DNA from: Melampsora larici-populina 98AG31
Taxonomy: Eukaryota > Basidiomycota > Pucciniomycetes > Pucciniales > Melampsoraceae
Direction of reading: 5' to 3'
Assembly: GCF_000204055.1 (NCBI RefSeq)
Contig: NW_006768826.1
Coordinates: forward strand, 63,626 to 127,625
Length of the DNA stretch: 64,000 nt
Below are positions 10,969 through 24,480 of this stretch, piece by piece (the first letter of the stretch is position 1; each line of letters begins with the position of its first letter). The notes below the pieces were generated by a model. The model was not told where the DNA came from. It did no database searches and saw only the letters and a program-made list of their open reading frames with translations. The translations under genes were made by a program, and so were the position numbers.

Positions 10969-13900
10969 CTTTTTTTAAGTTAATTACTTCGAAAACAAAT
11001 CACCACTGGATTTTCATCGCCAAGTTTTTTTTCTTCTCTCTCTCTGTCATCTGTCATCAGTCTAGCGGGTTGTGGGGTAATCATGATCAGCAATTCAGTC
11101 ATACCTGTCAATCCTTTTCTTGTATCAAACTCTGTCAATCCAGTCACCAGATCACGTACCGAATGAGTGGTGGGCATTCCCTGAATCCGGACAACTACCT
11201 TGACAACCCAGAATTACTCTTGAAGCAAGCTCGTAAGGAGAAACGGAAAGAAAGCGATCAGTCATCCCCAGCAGCACCACCGATCAACTATAATTGGCGG
11301 CCAGAAGCTACCGTTTCCGGTTCACCAGTGGAGACAGACCGTATCGTATACGCATCGAATTTCAAACTAGCACCCAGCACCTCGTCATCCTCAAAATTAA
11401 AATTCTCCCCGGTTGCAGTTTCACCATTGGCACCTGAGAAAACAATCATTGATTTACATTTCAACAAACTGCTAGGCCAACAAGGCACTCAACTAGGGGC
11501 GGAAACACCTCACCCTCCTGGTTACTTCTCTACCGACACGCCGAAGGCACCACCTCCTTCCAGCACCCTGTCTTTCACGCCAATCAACACGATGTCGCAA
11601 GATAACGAATCAATCGAAAGCTTACGAGTTGAGGTGGAGCGCTTGAAGCTACAAAACAAAACATTAGCACAATCACATGCTGAATCCGCCGCGCGTGCTA
11701 CCGCCGAAACCGTAGCGCTTCAGAAGATGGTTAGAGATTTGCTAAGTGAGGAATCTGGAGCAACGCCAAGTCAAAGTCAGGACGCGCACGCCAATCCTTT
11801 CAACCGATATGTCGGGGCTACGCCGTTAACACCTCCACCTCCACCGCGAGACTCTGGATTGCGAGACTCAGGACTGGCAGTTAGGGAGAGGGGACTGTTA
11901 CAATCCACCCCAAGGGAGGCAGTAACAGCCAAAACGGAGCAGCGACCACCACCTTTGACGACGGAGGAGCAGCATGTGAGCTGGGTGGAGCCTGAGGCAG
12001 GTACACGATCACGCCAATCCTTGCCTATGGGAAGTGAACCATCGCATTGACACCCAGCGCAATCTCCACTCCCATCTCCGCACTTCCAGCCAATTACTAC
12101 TCCAACGTACCAACCTGTGGCCCCTGACACGACTTATGTGGATTGATCATTTCAATCCTATTGACCTGGATTACCGACGGTACCCGAAGCCAGTGCGGCA
12201 ACTTCAACTACTGCTGATCGAGTCAAATTAAGTGATTTACCTAAGTTCACTGGTAAATTCGGGCGACCCGGTGATTTATTTCACTGGCAATCATTGATCG
12301 AAGAGACCTTTGAAGTTAAAAACATCACGGATGATTGGGAAAAACTAAAGCTATTAGGATCGATCTTGAATGATGAGGAAATGGCCAGTTGGTACCAGTC
12401 AAACAAAGAAGAGTTGCGTCAAAAATCGTGGACGGAAGCTATGGAAATGATTGCTATGGGGACGCTACCTCACACGTGGTTCAGCGACACCAAACAGGCC
12501 TTACGAAGACTGGAAATGAAACCAGCAGAATCCTTCGAGAACTATGTGAAAAGAGCTCAAGGCCTGCACCGATTGGTGAAACGTCTCGGTGTTATCAATG
12601 ACATGCATTTAGCGCAATACATTACTTGGGGAGCGCCTCAACTCTTCAAAGACATGGTGGAACGGGAACGGCATCTGGATGTGAAACCTTTCTCCTTCCC
12701 CGTGTTCAAAGACGCCGCGGAGGGAATCTGGCGATTCCTGATCAACAGCAAGCTGCTACCCGACCCAATGACAAAGCACAAGCAACCGGCATCAAGTTCG
12801 CCTATCACCAACAACCGCGCACCAACCCCAGTCTGAACCAGAAGTGACGAGGAGCGTGCCGACAACGGGTGGCGCTACCATGAATACCTACGAAGACATG
12901 GTATATGTGCGGTTTGCAAAGAGCGATGCAACAATCCTGGTTGTGTCAAGAAGAACAACCGGTTTTTGTCAGTACCGTCTAATTTCGACCCGGGACCTCG
13001 ACCTTCTCGTTCGACCACGACCACAAGACCTAACCAACCTGGCGCACCCACCCAAAGGCCAGCAGGACGACCTCCCAGCACACCAATCTCAGCACGTGTA
13101 GCAGCCTTTGACACATTCCCAGACTTATTAGCGGAAGATGTGGCTGCGTACAAAGAAGCAGATCAATTCAGAGCTACTCAGATCGAAGAGATGGGGAGCG
13201 CTGAACCTGGGTGCGTACCTTCAACACCTACGGCACCAATCATTTTGGAGCTGACGTGCAATGGGAAACCAATCCGTGCTCTCATTGATTCTGGAGCAGG
13301 AGCGGACCTACTATCCGAGCAAATGGCAACTAAGCTAAGGATTCCTCGAAGGCCACTGGTGTCCCCAGTCAAGGTACGCCTAGCCATCGCCACGGAAGGA
13401 GCACCTGTTGTCTTGAAGGAGTTTGCATTTGCTAACCTGAAGTGTGAACATCCCAGTATCCGATTTGGCGCGGTTTTCTTCAAGATGGCACCGTTGGGCA
13501 CGAGCTATGACATGATTCTAGGGTCACCGTTTCTATCCAAATTCAAGCTAGATGTTTCTCTCCATCGTCGTTGTGTTGTTCATGCGCCAAGCGGCAAGGT
13601 TTTGTTTGAAAAAGAAATGCAAAATGAAAGGCAAAGATTGATTTGTGCGGTTGAGAATTTGAGAAAGATTAGCGAGAATGAGGAGTTGCGTGAGAAAGAA
13701 GAAAGGATGCTGAAGAAATTCGAAGACCTGTTTCCAGCTGAACTACCCCCAGTTGAGGAGGGTGAGTGTGAAGCGGAAGTATTCCCAGAGGGGATGCCAG
13801 ACCAAGTGAGACAAGTACGACACAAGATCATCTTAACTGACCCTAATGTAGTTATAAACGAGAAGCAATTCGGATACCCCCAGAAACATCGAGCAGCCTG

Positions 13901-16639
13901 GAGAAGACTACTGGATCAACACGTAGCAGCAGGACGGCTTAGACGATCGCAAAGTCAATACGGCTCGCCTTCGATGATCATTCCTAAAAAAGACCCTGCA
14001 GAATTGCCTCGGTGGGTTTGTGATTATCAAAAACTCAACAAATTCACGGTCAAGGACCAAGCACCCCTACCAAACGTAGACGAAGCCATACGACTGGTTG
14101 CTACGGGACAGGTTTGGTCAGTCATAGATCAAACTAATTCTTTTTTTCAAGATAGAATGCGGGAGGAGGATATCCCACTGACTGCAGTTAAAACTCCTTG
14201 GGGCTTGTACGAATGGGTTGTGATGCCTATGGGCCTCACAAATGGGCCTGCAACGCACCAAGCACGTAACGAGGAGATTCTGGGGGACTTGGTAGGAAGG
14301 ATTTGCGTAGTGTACATCGACGACATAGTCATCTTCTCCCAATCAATTGAGGAGCACGAGGAACACCTTCAAATGGTTTTGGAACGCTTACGGAAAGCTA
14401 AGTTATACTGCTCAATCAAGAAAAGCAAGCTCTTCAGGCGTCAAATCCAATTCTTAGGTCACAAAATCAGTCAGTTGGGGGTTTGTCCGGACGACGAGAA
14501 AGTAGAGAAAATATCGAAATGGGCCTCTCCTAGCAACGCCAAGCAATTGCTCAAGTTCTTAGGCACGGTACAGTGGATGAAGAAATTCATCAATGGATTA
14601 TCACATTATGTGGGAACGCTTACCCCTTTGACCAGCACGACACTGAAGAATAAACCTTTTAAATGGGGCGAGCGGGAAGAGGAAGCGTTCAATAACATCA
14701 AGAGGCTCATCACAACATTACCGGTGCTCAGAAATCTAGACTACGATTCAGAAGAACCAATATGGCTCTTTACGGACGCAAGCGGTAACGGCTTAGGCGC
14801 AGCCCTATTTCAGGGGGCAGAATGGGACACATTGGCACCAATAGCCTATGAAAGCCGGACAATGAATGCGGCAGAGAAAAACTACCCAGTGCATGAGCAG
14901 GAGCTTCTAGCAGTAATCAATGCCTTGAATAAGTGGAGGCTTTTACTTCTAGGAATGCGGGTCAATGTCATGTCAGACCACCACTCGTTGACAACCTTAC
15001 TGACACAGCGTAATCTCAGTCGGCGACAGGCACGATGGTTGGAGACCCTCTCACAATTCGATCTCGACTTCCGCTATCTCAAGGGTCCAGACAATTCGGT
15101 TGCCGACGCCCTATCTCGACGCGAAGATGTGGCAAGTTGTGAATTGCAAGCTACACTTACGCCGGAAGAACTCACTAACATACAAGTTGGGTACGAATCA
15201 GACGCCTTCTGCATCAAGCTAAAGAAAGTCCTACCGTTGCGCGAGGACTGCATCTTGAAAGACGGCTTGATGTACATAGATGGACGGCTGGTCATTCCAA
15301 ACCATAGCGACCTTTGCAAGAACTTCATCAAGCAAGCCCACGAAGCGCTGGGTCATCTGGGACCGCTGAAAACACTGACTCGACTGCGGCACACCTTCTT
15401 CTGGCCAGGAATGAGTAAAGAGGTTGACAAGCAATTGCGATCCTGTGATTCATGCCAGCGGAACAAGGCTAGAACGGTGAAGACAACAGGAAAACTACAG
15501 AGTAACCCGATCCCTCGCCACCCCATGGAAGCAATAGCAATCGATTTCGTTGGCCCTTTCCCTAAAGTCTCGGGTTACGACATGCTACTCTCTTGTACAT
15601 GCCGCTTGACTGGTTTCGTACGCCTGATACCGGCCTGTCAGCAAGACAACGCTGAGAAATCAGCAAGCCGATTGTTCAATTTGTGGTCCTCTATCTTTGG
15701 ATTACCGGAGTCCATCATTGGCGACCGCGACAAAGCGTGGACGTCGAGGTTCTGGAAACGGTTGCATGAACTTTTAGGAGTGAAGATCAGTCTCTCGACA
15801 GCCTATCACCCACAGGCAGATGGGCGGAGCGAGCAATCCAACAAAACAATTGGGCAGATATTGCGCCACCTAGCAGCTGATAAGCATGGTAAATGGTTAC
15901 AATCATTACCTGTAGCCGAATTTGCCATCAACTCCGCGGTGAATGTAGCTACCGGAGTTTCTCCTTTCCACTTCGTGTATGGTAGAATTCCACGCCTCTT
16001 CCCCATCAAAAATCCTGTAGAAGAGGACAATGACGACGTTAAGCATTGGATCGAACGTCGCCAAACGGAGTGGGCTACGTGGAGAGATGCTTTGTGGTCA
16101 AGCCGAGTTGAGCAAGCCGTTCAATACAATCAACGACGAAGGGTAGGAACTCCTTCCCAAGTGGGAGAATTGGTGCTACACCACCAGGTCACTATTTCGG
16201 TTCTTCAACCGGATTTTGCCCCGGTTGATTTCCGGTTCGTTGCTGACTGGGGAAGAACTTGTTTTGAACGAGTTCCTCCCAACCGTGCTTCAACGGGGGT
16301 TTTCCCCCGGTTTTTCACCCGGGTTCAAGCGGAGAAAAACCCAATGTTGAGCGGAAAATGTGTGGTTGTGCTGCTCCAGTCAGGTTGGCTTGCAGTACCT
16401 CTCATGGTTGTTCAACCACTCTCACATGGTTGAAAACACGGCAAAAATCAATTCTTCCACTGGCCATACACACTTAATTTTGATCATGATATACAAATTG
16501 CTCTTTGTCTGACAGTTTTCACGCTGAGGAAACTAGGCTGAGCCATTCATTGCACTGACAAACCCAGTATCTAGTTTTAATACCTTTCTAAAACAATAAA
16601 AGGATGACAACTATAAAAGAGATAAAACATACAAGTAAG

Positions 16640-16760
16640 GGCTGTGTGTGTATGAAATGAAGATACAGGTGAGGACTGTGTGTAGAAAATAATGATACAA
16701 GCAAGGGCTGGCTGTGTGTGTAAGAGATAAATGCATGTACTAGTGAAGACCCAATTGTTG
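16640..16760. repeat. Imperfect tandem repeats with GGGCTG/GTGTGTG units
   Basis: Three loose units of about 50 bp, each with 'acaagtaagggctgtgtgtg'-like sequence. They lie downstream of the accessory gene inside the nested transposon. Low conservation. Confidence 0.35.
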
Positions 16761-16920
16761 GCCCGATAATTAGAATGAAAATAATAATAATGGCTTTGAA
16801 GATTTAGATCTGAAGGAAATTAAAGCAGTATAAAAGCTAAAAATATGGTTAGAGAAGAGTAACATCTTCTTGACTACCTGAGTTAACAACCTCGATAATG
16901 ACAAATGTTGCTCATGTGGT

Positions 16921-19133
16921 CTAATCCTCAGAGTTTTCATGAGCCTCCTCATCATTTGCTAAACTATTTCCATATGTCACATCGAGATCATTCATCACAC
17001 CATATACGGAAGTCTCATCAGGTAAAGCAAAATCAGTGGTAACTTTGATCGTGTCAAATGTTTTCTTGCCATCAAATCGGTCATGGTCCAATTGTAAACA
17101 AAGAAGGAAGTACCTGATTGGTAGAACATATAATCTTTTAATAGATTGTTGATTTGAAATTGAAGAGAGGTAACACTACTTACGCATAACGATATCTTGT
17201 TGTTTTACTTTGCAAAAACTCCAGTTTTTTGTCCACAACAGACCAGACGCTTTTGTCATCGTACTCCTGTTCATGTAAGCCCAAATGACACGCTTGCATT
17301 CTCTGAGTAATATAGTATCAGTCAACATAACAAAATAAAATAACAGGGAGGTTTGACTTACAAGAAATGCATATCGGGTACTTTGAAGATGGGTGAGTTC
17401 CTGTATAATTTCATCACAGGGCTTTATGTTCCCACCAACTTTCCCATGCTCCTTTTTGTAAAGCTATTAATGTTGTGAAAGGTAAGCTTGATGGCCAAAA
17501 TGAGCAAATATGACCATATGGAATATTGGCTTACCTTGACCCAAATACTTTCCAATATCGGTACCTCCAAGTTTGATGCCACAATATTTTTCCTTGATTT
17601 AAGTTGGATATTTGTAAGAAGCTGCAAAAGATACATACAGTATTGTAAGCATAGTGTTGATATAGTCAGAGAAATCGAGTGTTGTAATGAGCAAACTTAC
17701 AACATCTTTGAACTCTTTCCGTGCTTCTTTTAACACAGTCTTGATCAACTGATGAAAAAGATTCGCATCACTTGCATCAGGATTTTTTCCATAACCAGCA
17801 GGTAGATTTTTTTTCTTCCACGTTTTGGGATAGGCAAGCACATCATTCTAAAACACAAACAAGCATCAATCCAATATTGCAAGAGAAGAGAGAAAGGAAG
17901 AGACCTACCAAGGTCTCTGCATACAAGGAATGCGGAAGTTGATCCTGATTGCCTTCTTTGTCATCAAGTGATGTGTAAGCTTGAATGTCCCCTTTCATTA
18001 TATTCTTTATTGCATTAGACTTGATAGCAAGCTGTGTAATTTCCCATCAGGATGGTCAGTGAAGATACATCAATAGGTTTGTGGAAGTAATAAGAGTTAC
18101 TTGCCCTGAGTGTTTTATTGGTATCATCAAAATTCCCACCTTTATGGCGAGATGAGAGCAGCTTGACCGAATCTTTCACTTCAGATATTTCCTTACGTAA
18201 TTCAGCCATTTCTTGATGAGCTGAAATGTTAGAAACCACAATTGCCATAAATTGGTCTCGAGGAGTTTCTTCCTATGAAGATGGAGATCGAGTCAGTTTG
18301 CTGAAAGAAATGAAAATATTGTTGATAAGCTTACATTGCAAAGTTTACGTCCCATTACCTTATGATCCTCATCAAGTTGTGTGCGAGTTGATAGTCGATT
18401 GAACGTCCTTAATGCTGGTCCAGTCAAGTGAGACAAACTTGAGGATGATCCAGAAGGGAGGATCCTGTTGGAAGACTTTGGTTGAGCTGCAGGTCTCTTG
18501 ATGCGTGGAATTCTGTTTAGTTCTTCATCGTCTTCATCGTCTTCATCGTCTTCATTGTCTTTGTCGTCTTCCTTGTCTTCATTGTTCTCGTCGTCTCTGT
18601 TGTATTCATCATCCTCATTGTCTTCATCAGTTTTTTTGTTACCTTTGTCATCGAATTCATCCTCTTGAAAACCACTGCCATCTTCAAATTTATCATCATC
18701 ATTGTCTCTCACTATCCAAAGATAGGAAGGTTGATCAGGACATCAACAAATGAGTGAGTATGACACAGGGGACAAGTACTTACAGTCATCTGGTCTGTTG
18801 GAGTTTCTGAGACCTTTTGGTTGATGATCTTCTGAGGACGGATGATCAGCTGGTAAACAAGATTGTGGAGGATCAGTGCTGATTGTTATGATGACAATTC
18901 AAATACTTACACTCATCTTGATTAAACTTTTCAAGGTCTTGTGGTTGAATAGCCTCTGGCGATTGATGATCAGTGGATTTATTGGACACACGAGATTTCT
19001 TTCGGTGTTCAACCAACTCCTCCAAACGTTTACGGTTTTGGCTGTGTTCTTTTGATGGTCCTTCACGAGTGACCTTCTTACTTGGAGGTTGGTCAGATTT
19101 CTGGGGAAACGGATGATAACGTTGTCGACGCAT
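16921..19133 (-). CDS. Accessory gene of the nested transposon, multi-exon, acidic and coiled-coil
   Basis: Start MRRQRYHPFPQKSDQ at 19133, stop TAG at 16921-16923. Exon ends I could follow: 19133-18911 (donor GTAAGT), a short exon DHPSSEDHQPKGLRNSN, then RDNDDDKFEDG... with a long Asp/Glu-rich tract (about 18500-18710), then EETPRDQF to a coiled coil (HQEMAELRKEISEVKDSV), then ASDANLFHQLIKTVLKEARK, and at the end ACHLGLHEQEYDDKSVW, LDHDRFDGKKTF and NSLANDEEAHENSED. Donors and acceptors (GTAAGT/GTAAGC, YAG) are well formed and phases agree where checked. No known domain. By analogy with the second gene of CACTA elements it may bind the subterminal repeats; this is inference only. It could also be a captured host gene. 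Confidence 0.6.
18500..18640 (-). repeat. Simple repeat encoding the Asp/Glu tract
   Basis: CTTCATCGT-type triplet repeats (plus strand) encode the acidic run in the accessory protein. They make all frames open, so overlapping short frames here are artefacts. Confidence 0.8.
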
Positions 19134-19659
19134 TGAAAATTGACTTAGGGATAATTGGAGTGGTGGAAGGTGAAGTAAATCGAATTAAAGACAGTTGACT
19201 CACTTTGGACAGTAAAGAGGTCTTTAAATGTCATCTTATTGACATGTGTCTTGTGACACTCATTGTTTATCTGCGAAATAATAACTCTTTATCATCTGAT
19301 TATGAAATTTCCAAGAAGAGGGACATGCCAAAGAAAGCAGGTTTATTTGAAGACATCAAACGAGAACTTGTTTTCATATCCATGAGGACTTCATCATTAA
19401 ATCTACTTACTTTTTTTCTCAAAGTCCAAAACATATTCTTACCCAGAGCAGAATAATTTAATGATAATTCATGTGTCAAACAATTTTTGAAATCTCTGAT
19501 GATGTTCTTGAATCATTTTTCAATGCTTTGTGTTGAAAGCATTTGCCATTCGCTGAAGGCCATTCAAAAAAGTGCCAGAATGCGCTGACTCCAAACAAAA
19601 TTCCTCACTGCTTATTCATTTTGCTACTTACAATCAACAGGCTCTACTTTTCGTGTGGG

Positions 19660-19880
19660 TTCATTTTAGATTCTCAAGAGCATTGTCTTGCAATTTCTTT
19701 GAAAAGTTTTCAACCAAAAGGAAAAGTTTTTGCGCAGGCTCAATTTAGATTGTCAAGAGCATCGGCTTGCAATCGCTTTCAAAAGTTTTCAACCAAAAGC
19801 AAAACTTTTTGCGCAGGTTCAATTTGTATTGTCAAGAGCATTGTGAAAAGTTTTCAACCAGAAGCAAAAGCCATAAGCAA
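19660..19880. repeat. About 87-bp tandem repeat, 2.5 copies
   Basis: Repeats of 'GTCAAGAGCAT..CTTGCAAT..CTTT.AAAAGTTTTCAACC.AAAG..AAA..TTTTGCGCAGG' lie between the two genes of the nested transposon. The TTTTCAACC words resemble the subterminal motifs. Confidence 0.75.
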
Positions 19881-20047
19881 TAGCTTGAAAATGATATGGA
19901 GAGCTTTTAGTCAAAATCGATAGCATTCCCTGGACTTTTGAGTGCTACAAAGGCTTTTGAAACTGGGCTGATCCAATTTTTTCTATATAAACACTGGTCT
20001 GATGAGGTTGTTTTCGCCATCAACAACATCATCTTTATTGCATCTCT

Positions 20048-20265
20048 TCTTGAGTAATTCTTTTTGTTGGAAGGCAGTGAGCCAACAGCAATAAATTGAA
20101 TTCTCTAATCTTCATCGCATACTTTTATTGAGTAATTCTTTTTGTTGGAAGGCAGTGAGCCAACAGCAATAAATTGAATATTCTCTAATCTTCATTGCAA
20201 CCTTTTATTGAGTAATTCTTTTTGTTGGAAGGCAGTGAGCCAAAGGCAATAAATTGAATATTCTT
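20048..20265. repeat. About 79-bp tandem repeat, three copies
   Basis: Units start TGAGTAATTCTTTTTGTTGG at 20051, 20129 and 20209 and share GGCAGTGAGCCAA.GCAATAAATTGAA. They lie just 3' of the transposase stop (20358) and may hold its terminator or further binding sites. Confidence 0.85.
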
Positions 20266-20357
20266 AATTCAAGGTTACCAATACTTATTTCAATAAGCTA
20301 CAACAATCATCGAGAATATAAGTGATTGCAAACTTAATCAACACATCAAATTTCAGG

Positions 20358-23300
20358 TCAAGCAAACCCCGTCGATGGGCCAGCGACCGGTTCATCAAGC
20401 TGCGTACCAGGTCGAGTCGGATTCCTTTTTCTCTTCTTGACCAGAGATCGCCCTTCGTGTCTTGCTAAAGCTCTCTCTTGTATATTCTTATCTTTTTTCT
20501 CCTTCTGGTTCTGCTTTGCTTTCAATGCATCTTCCCAATTCTTAATGCCAACTTTGAATGCTTTCATCCAATCTTCTGCACGCACTTCCAAGAAAGATAA
20601 TCCTCCCCATTTGCGATTGAGTTCTGCTGAATAGAAAGCTCCAGCGTTGAGGACAAAACTATTGGTTTCATATGTGCCACCACATGCTCTAGGGCTTTTG
20701 AAACCTGGCGTTCTATCATCACAGGTTTATTCTTTTGTACCGTACATCCACTTTTATGACAGCCGTGTTGGATATTCAACACCCCCTCAATATCCTGTTT
20801 GGAAGTTTTTGGAATTAGTCTTTGATACATAAGAAAGATTAAATATAATGAAATGATCAAAAATTCTCACACGCGGAGTGACCCATACAATATCCTGAGT
20901 TTGCTTTATCTCGCGCATACCGTAGAATACACTCACATCACCTGTCTTACATTTAATCAGCTCAATCTTGCACTTTTCAGGGTCGCTTTTACTGACGCTC
21001 CAGACCCTTCGCACCCTTCCAATTATCTTTCCGGTAGAAGAAGGTGTAAATTTGGCCTACAAAGCCGGATAAGTCAATTTCTCATAAATTATGTATACCA
21101 TTAAATATTTTAAACTTACAGAAACAAAATTGTTTTCTCTTATTGTTTGGTCATTTGTCAAGGTTATTGACGTCAGGACCTTCCATGTTTGAGACCGGTA
21201 AGCATTATAGATAACATCTGGAATGCAACTCCTTGGGTTAGAAGGTTGTATGTCATGAATTTCTGGAATTTTGAATAGTCTCAGCCTGATATCGAACAAA
21301 TATTGTGAATAATGACTTACTTCCAGTCTTCAATTGACCAGGCTGATTCCATGAATAATTGTAGCCCAATGCTTTCTGAAATAAGGTGTTGGTCTTAAAT
21401 ATATCTGTGACGTTTTTACTTGCTCGGACATAGGATTTCAATACTTTGTCATACATCAGAGATCCAGAGGTTATACTTCGGGTAAGCCTATGAGTATTAG
21501 ATGAATTTGCTATGTCACGTCCGGGGCTACCGTGATTGGAGTGAATAGAATGGTTCCTGGTGTTGCCATTATACCCTTCGAAATTCTCAGTTGCAAAAAG
21601 ACATGGTGGTCCAAAACGGAAAATAGCATCGGATAAGTGAACCAACATGTGGAACTTTGGTTTATTGCACCATTGAGCCGAAAGTTGCAAGATTGCTTTG
21701 AGGAACATGTCGATATGTAGTTTCAGATCCTTGATGTATTTTTCTATGTTTGTGATTTCGGTCTGAAAGATATAAGGTGCCAAATGAGTAAGAGTCATCC
21801 AGGCTTCACGTTCTTCGGGAGACATTTCACACTGAAAGAAGATGAATGGTGCGGCTTGTAGTACCACACGAAAGTCCTTTCCAGTGAGACTGAGAAAATG
21901 ATTGATCATGGTTTTGGGTTGTATTGGGGGTACCTTCAACCCTGAAGTGTTGAAAGATCTCCAACGGCCCCAAATTTCGTTCTTTTCTTTTGCTGAACAG
22001 CGTTGCATTCTGTTCCGTAATAGGTATTTTGCCACACCTAACAAGATAACATGCAATATCTCCACAGGAGTGTCACGATGTCCGTCAAATCCTGTTGAAC
22101 ACAAGTCAATTAATTTTTTCACAATAAATATTAGAACAAACTCCTACCTTTCAACCGGATAAAAGGATTGAATAAGCGGTCTTTAAAAACATCATTCAGG
22201 TCTTTGCAGAGCTTTGCAACATCTTCTTTTGTAATTTTTGGATCTCGGTGTAAGTCTTGAACCTTCTTGACAAAGAACATATTTAGTGCGTCCCGGATTC
22301 CCAGTAAAGCTGATTCACTCTTGAATGCACCAATTGTACCGGGGCGCTGTGCTAGGTCCCAAAGATCACGTGTACCCTTTTTCGTGTCAGACCAATTTCT
22401 GAACGGTAAAGACAACTAATATGGTTCCATAATCCATTGTATGTCAGCGTTTTCAGAGGGAACACAAAGGATCAGACAAGACACAATCACCTTGGTTCCG
22501 TCTTCACCAACTGCAACAAAATTGCTCACATACTTTGGTGACCTTTTATCCACCAGCTTTTTGACTTTAAGGTCACAAATACGGCATGGGGTGAGAGAAA
22601 CCGTTGGATTCATTGTGTTTGTGACTTCGGCGTGCATAGGCGAATCACCTAGATGGCATAGCACAAATGGTACTACCAATACCTCTTTGTCCGCAACATG
22701 ATCATAGGCCGTGAATCCATTTGAACCAAGTTCACTAAAGATCAAAACATTTTAGCCTGAATTCACAATGGTACGTTGACAAAATAAATCACTTTATTTC
22801 GTCAATCACGGGACCTGCGAGCTCTAAAGCGCCTGCTGTGTTTGAGGTTGTCAAGAAATGACAGTTATACTCTTGATTAGATAATTTTGGAGGTAATCCG
22901 GCCAACGTGAAGTAGAACGCTATGTGTTTATTCCACTTTTTCGAGATATTTCCAGAGAGATCATCACAATACAACACCAGAGGTATGTGGCGAATAATCT
23001 TACCCCCTGATTTCTTTCTCCATGGATTTTGTAACGGAACTGAAATAAAATCCCCCCCCACATCCTCTGAGATACAGGATAAGTTTGATGACAATAGTTA
23101 CCAGAGGTATGATGTGCTTACCGTACATGTGATCACCACAATTGTCCTTCAAAAATCTATCCTTGCGTACTTCAATTTTTTCAAAAGAATTCACAAAAGA
23201 TTTTACATTGATCAAAGTCAACAGCTGAGAATTAAAATCAGAAGTTGATTGAAACTGCACACGTATTTGTGGACCATCATTGGAATCCACACTTTGATAA

Positions 23301-24480
23301 ATTAGACGTGCGGGGGTACACTTTGCAAAGATCTGATTATCCTGTTGATAAAAGAATACAGGGATTACAAGCTTTCCAGAAATGAGTTCCACTGGTTCAA
23401 ATAAATAAAAATGTCCTCTTGGTGCATCAACCATCTGTACACGCAAGTCTTTATCTAGCTCCTCCCGCCACTTTCTACTTTGCGACAGACGATTCACTTT
23501 GTCTGTTGGACCAGGTAATTCGGGAATTGATTGTAGATGCTCCATGACATAAGGATTCGCAACTTCCTAATGAATTGCCATGTGAGTGATTTGAAAAATA
23601 AAATATTAATATCAAAAGTGAGTAGATCATTACTTGTGTTAATATCTGCTTTACTTGAAGTCCAAAGCACGGGTTTTCTAACGGACTCAGACTTTCAGAG
23701 ACATCAAAACTGTAGCGTTTCTTGAGTCTTGAACGGCCATCCTGAAGACTTTTGTAACCGGGAATCTTTATGTGCAATAGACCAATATAGGACCTCACTT
23801 TTTCAAATTGATCCACCAACATCGTGGTCCTTCCTGAGCCTAGTATCAGTAAAGCGACCATTTGCTTGAAAAATCAAAAGTGAAGATAAAAGTAAAAGAA
23901 ATAATCAAAATAAAGACATTGCAGCTCTAGCCGAGAAACTTTGTTTCTATCATACAAGGCTACATTTACGAACCTCCAAGCTTGAGAAGGGAGCCCATGA
24001 CGAAGAATCTGTATCAATAGGCCTTTGATTGGGACCAGATGAAATGTCTGAACATGATTCACTGTTTGGAACCTCAGAAGACTCATCATCATTCATTGAA
24101 TCATCATCTTTGCTGTCATCTGCAATCTTGTCAGCAGGAAGATCAAAAATATGAGAATGATCACGAGTCCACAGATCAATGATTGCCCGCCGTCGATATT
24201 CCTCGATGTCGTTGCCTGAATCTGAGTCTCTATCAGCAGTCGCCATGGTTGTATTGATTAGGATACTATGATCATCAGATGCCTCAGTCTGTGAATTCAA
24301 GCTGTGTGTTGTTTCATCATCTTCAAACAACGGCAAGGTTACATCTGTGATGTGATTAGCTGTCCACTTTTCAGCATTCTTAGGATGTTTTTTTCCTTTA
24401 CAGTGTCAAGAGATTGATTCAATCTTCATGGTCCTGTTTCCAGGGCAAGCCATGCAGTTATAGACAACATCGTCTGGTCC
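20358..24480 (-). CDS. Transposase of the nested transposon (CACTA/KDZ-like), multi-exon
   Basis: Coding blocks in order on the minus strand: a Cys/His start (YNCMACPGN...HCKGKKH, about 24465-24390), an acidic stretch (DDSKDDDSMNDDESSE), LGSGRTTMLVDQFEKVRSYI, VANPYVMEHLQSIPELPG, GHFYLFEPVELISGKLVIPV, then the DD motif YCDDLSGNISKKWNKH (about 22950), LCHLGDSPMHAEV with TPCRICDL, GFDGHRDTPVEILHVILLGV (about 22090), KPKFHMLVHL, ENFEGYN, and IQHGCHKSGCTVQ near the end. Stop at 20358. This motif order is that of large basidiomycete transposases; family assignment is from memory. Introns separate the blocks. An in-frame TGA (24406-24408) sits in the zinc-finger-like block where CGA would fit. The start is unclear: no Met is seen upstream of the finger in this frame. 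Confidence 0.8.

Noticed and set aside
16434..16500. Continuation of gypsy pol past 16178 as a 1155-residue product
   Set aside because: The residues after 16178 come from the nested transposon's end; the true pol continues at 25022.
18505..18753. His/Leu/Cys-rich frame on the plus strand
   Set aside because: Complement of the acidic triplet repeat in the accessory gene.
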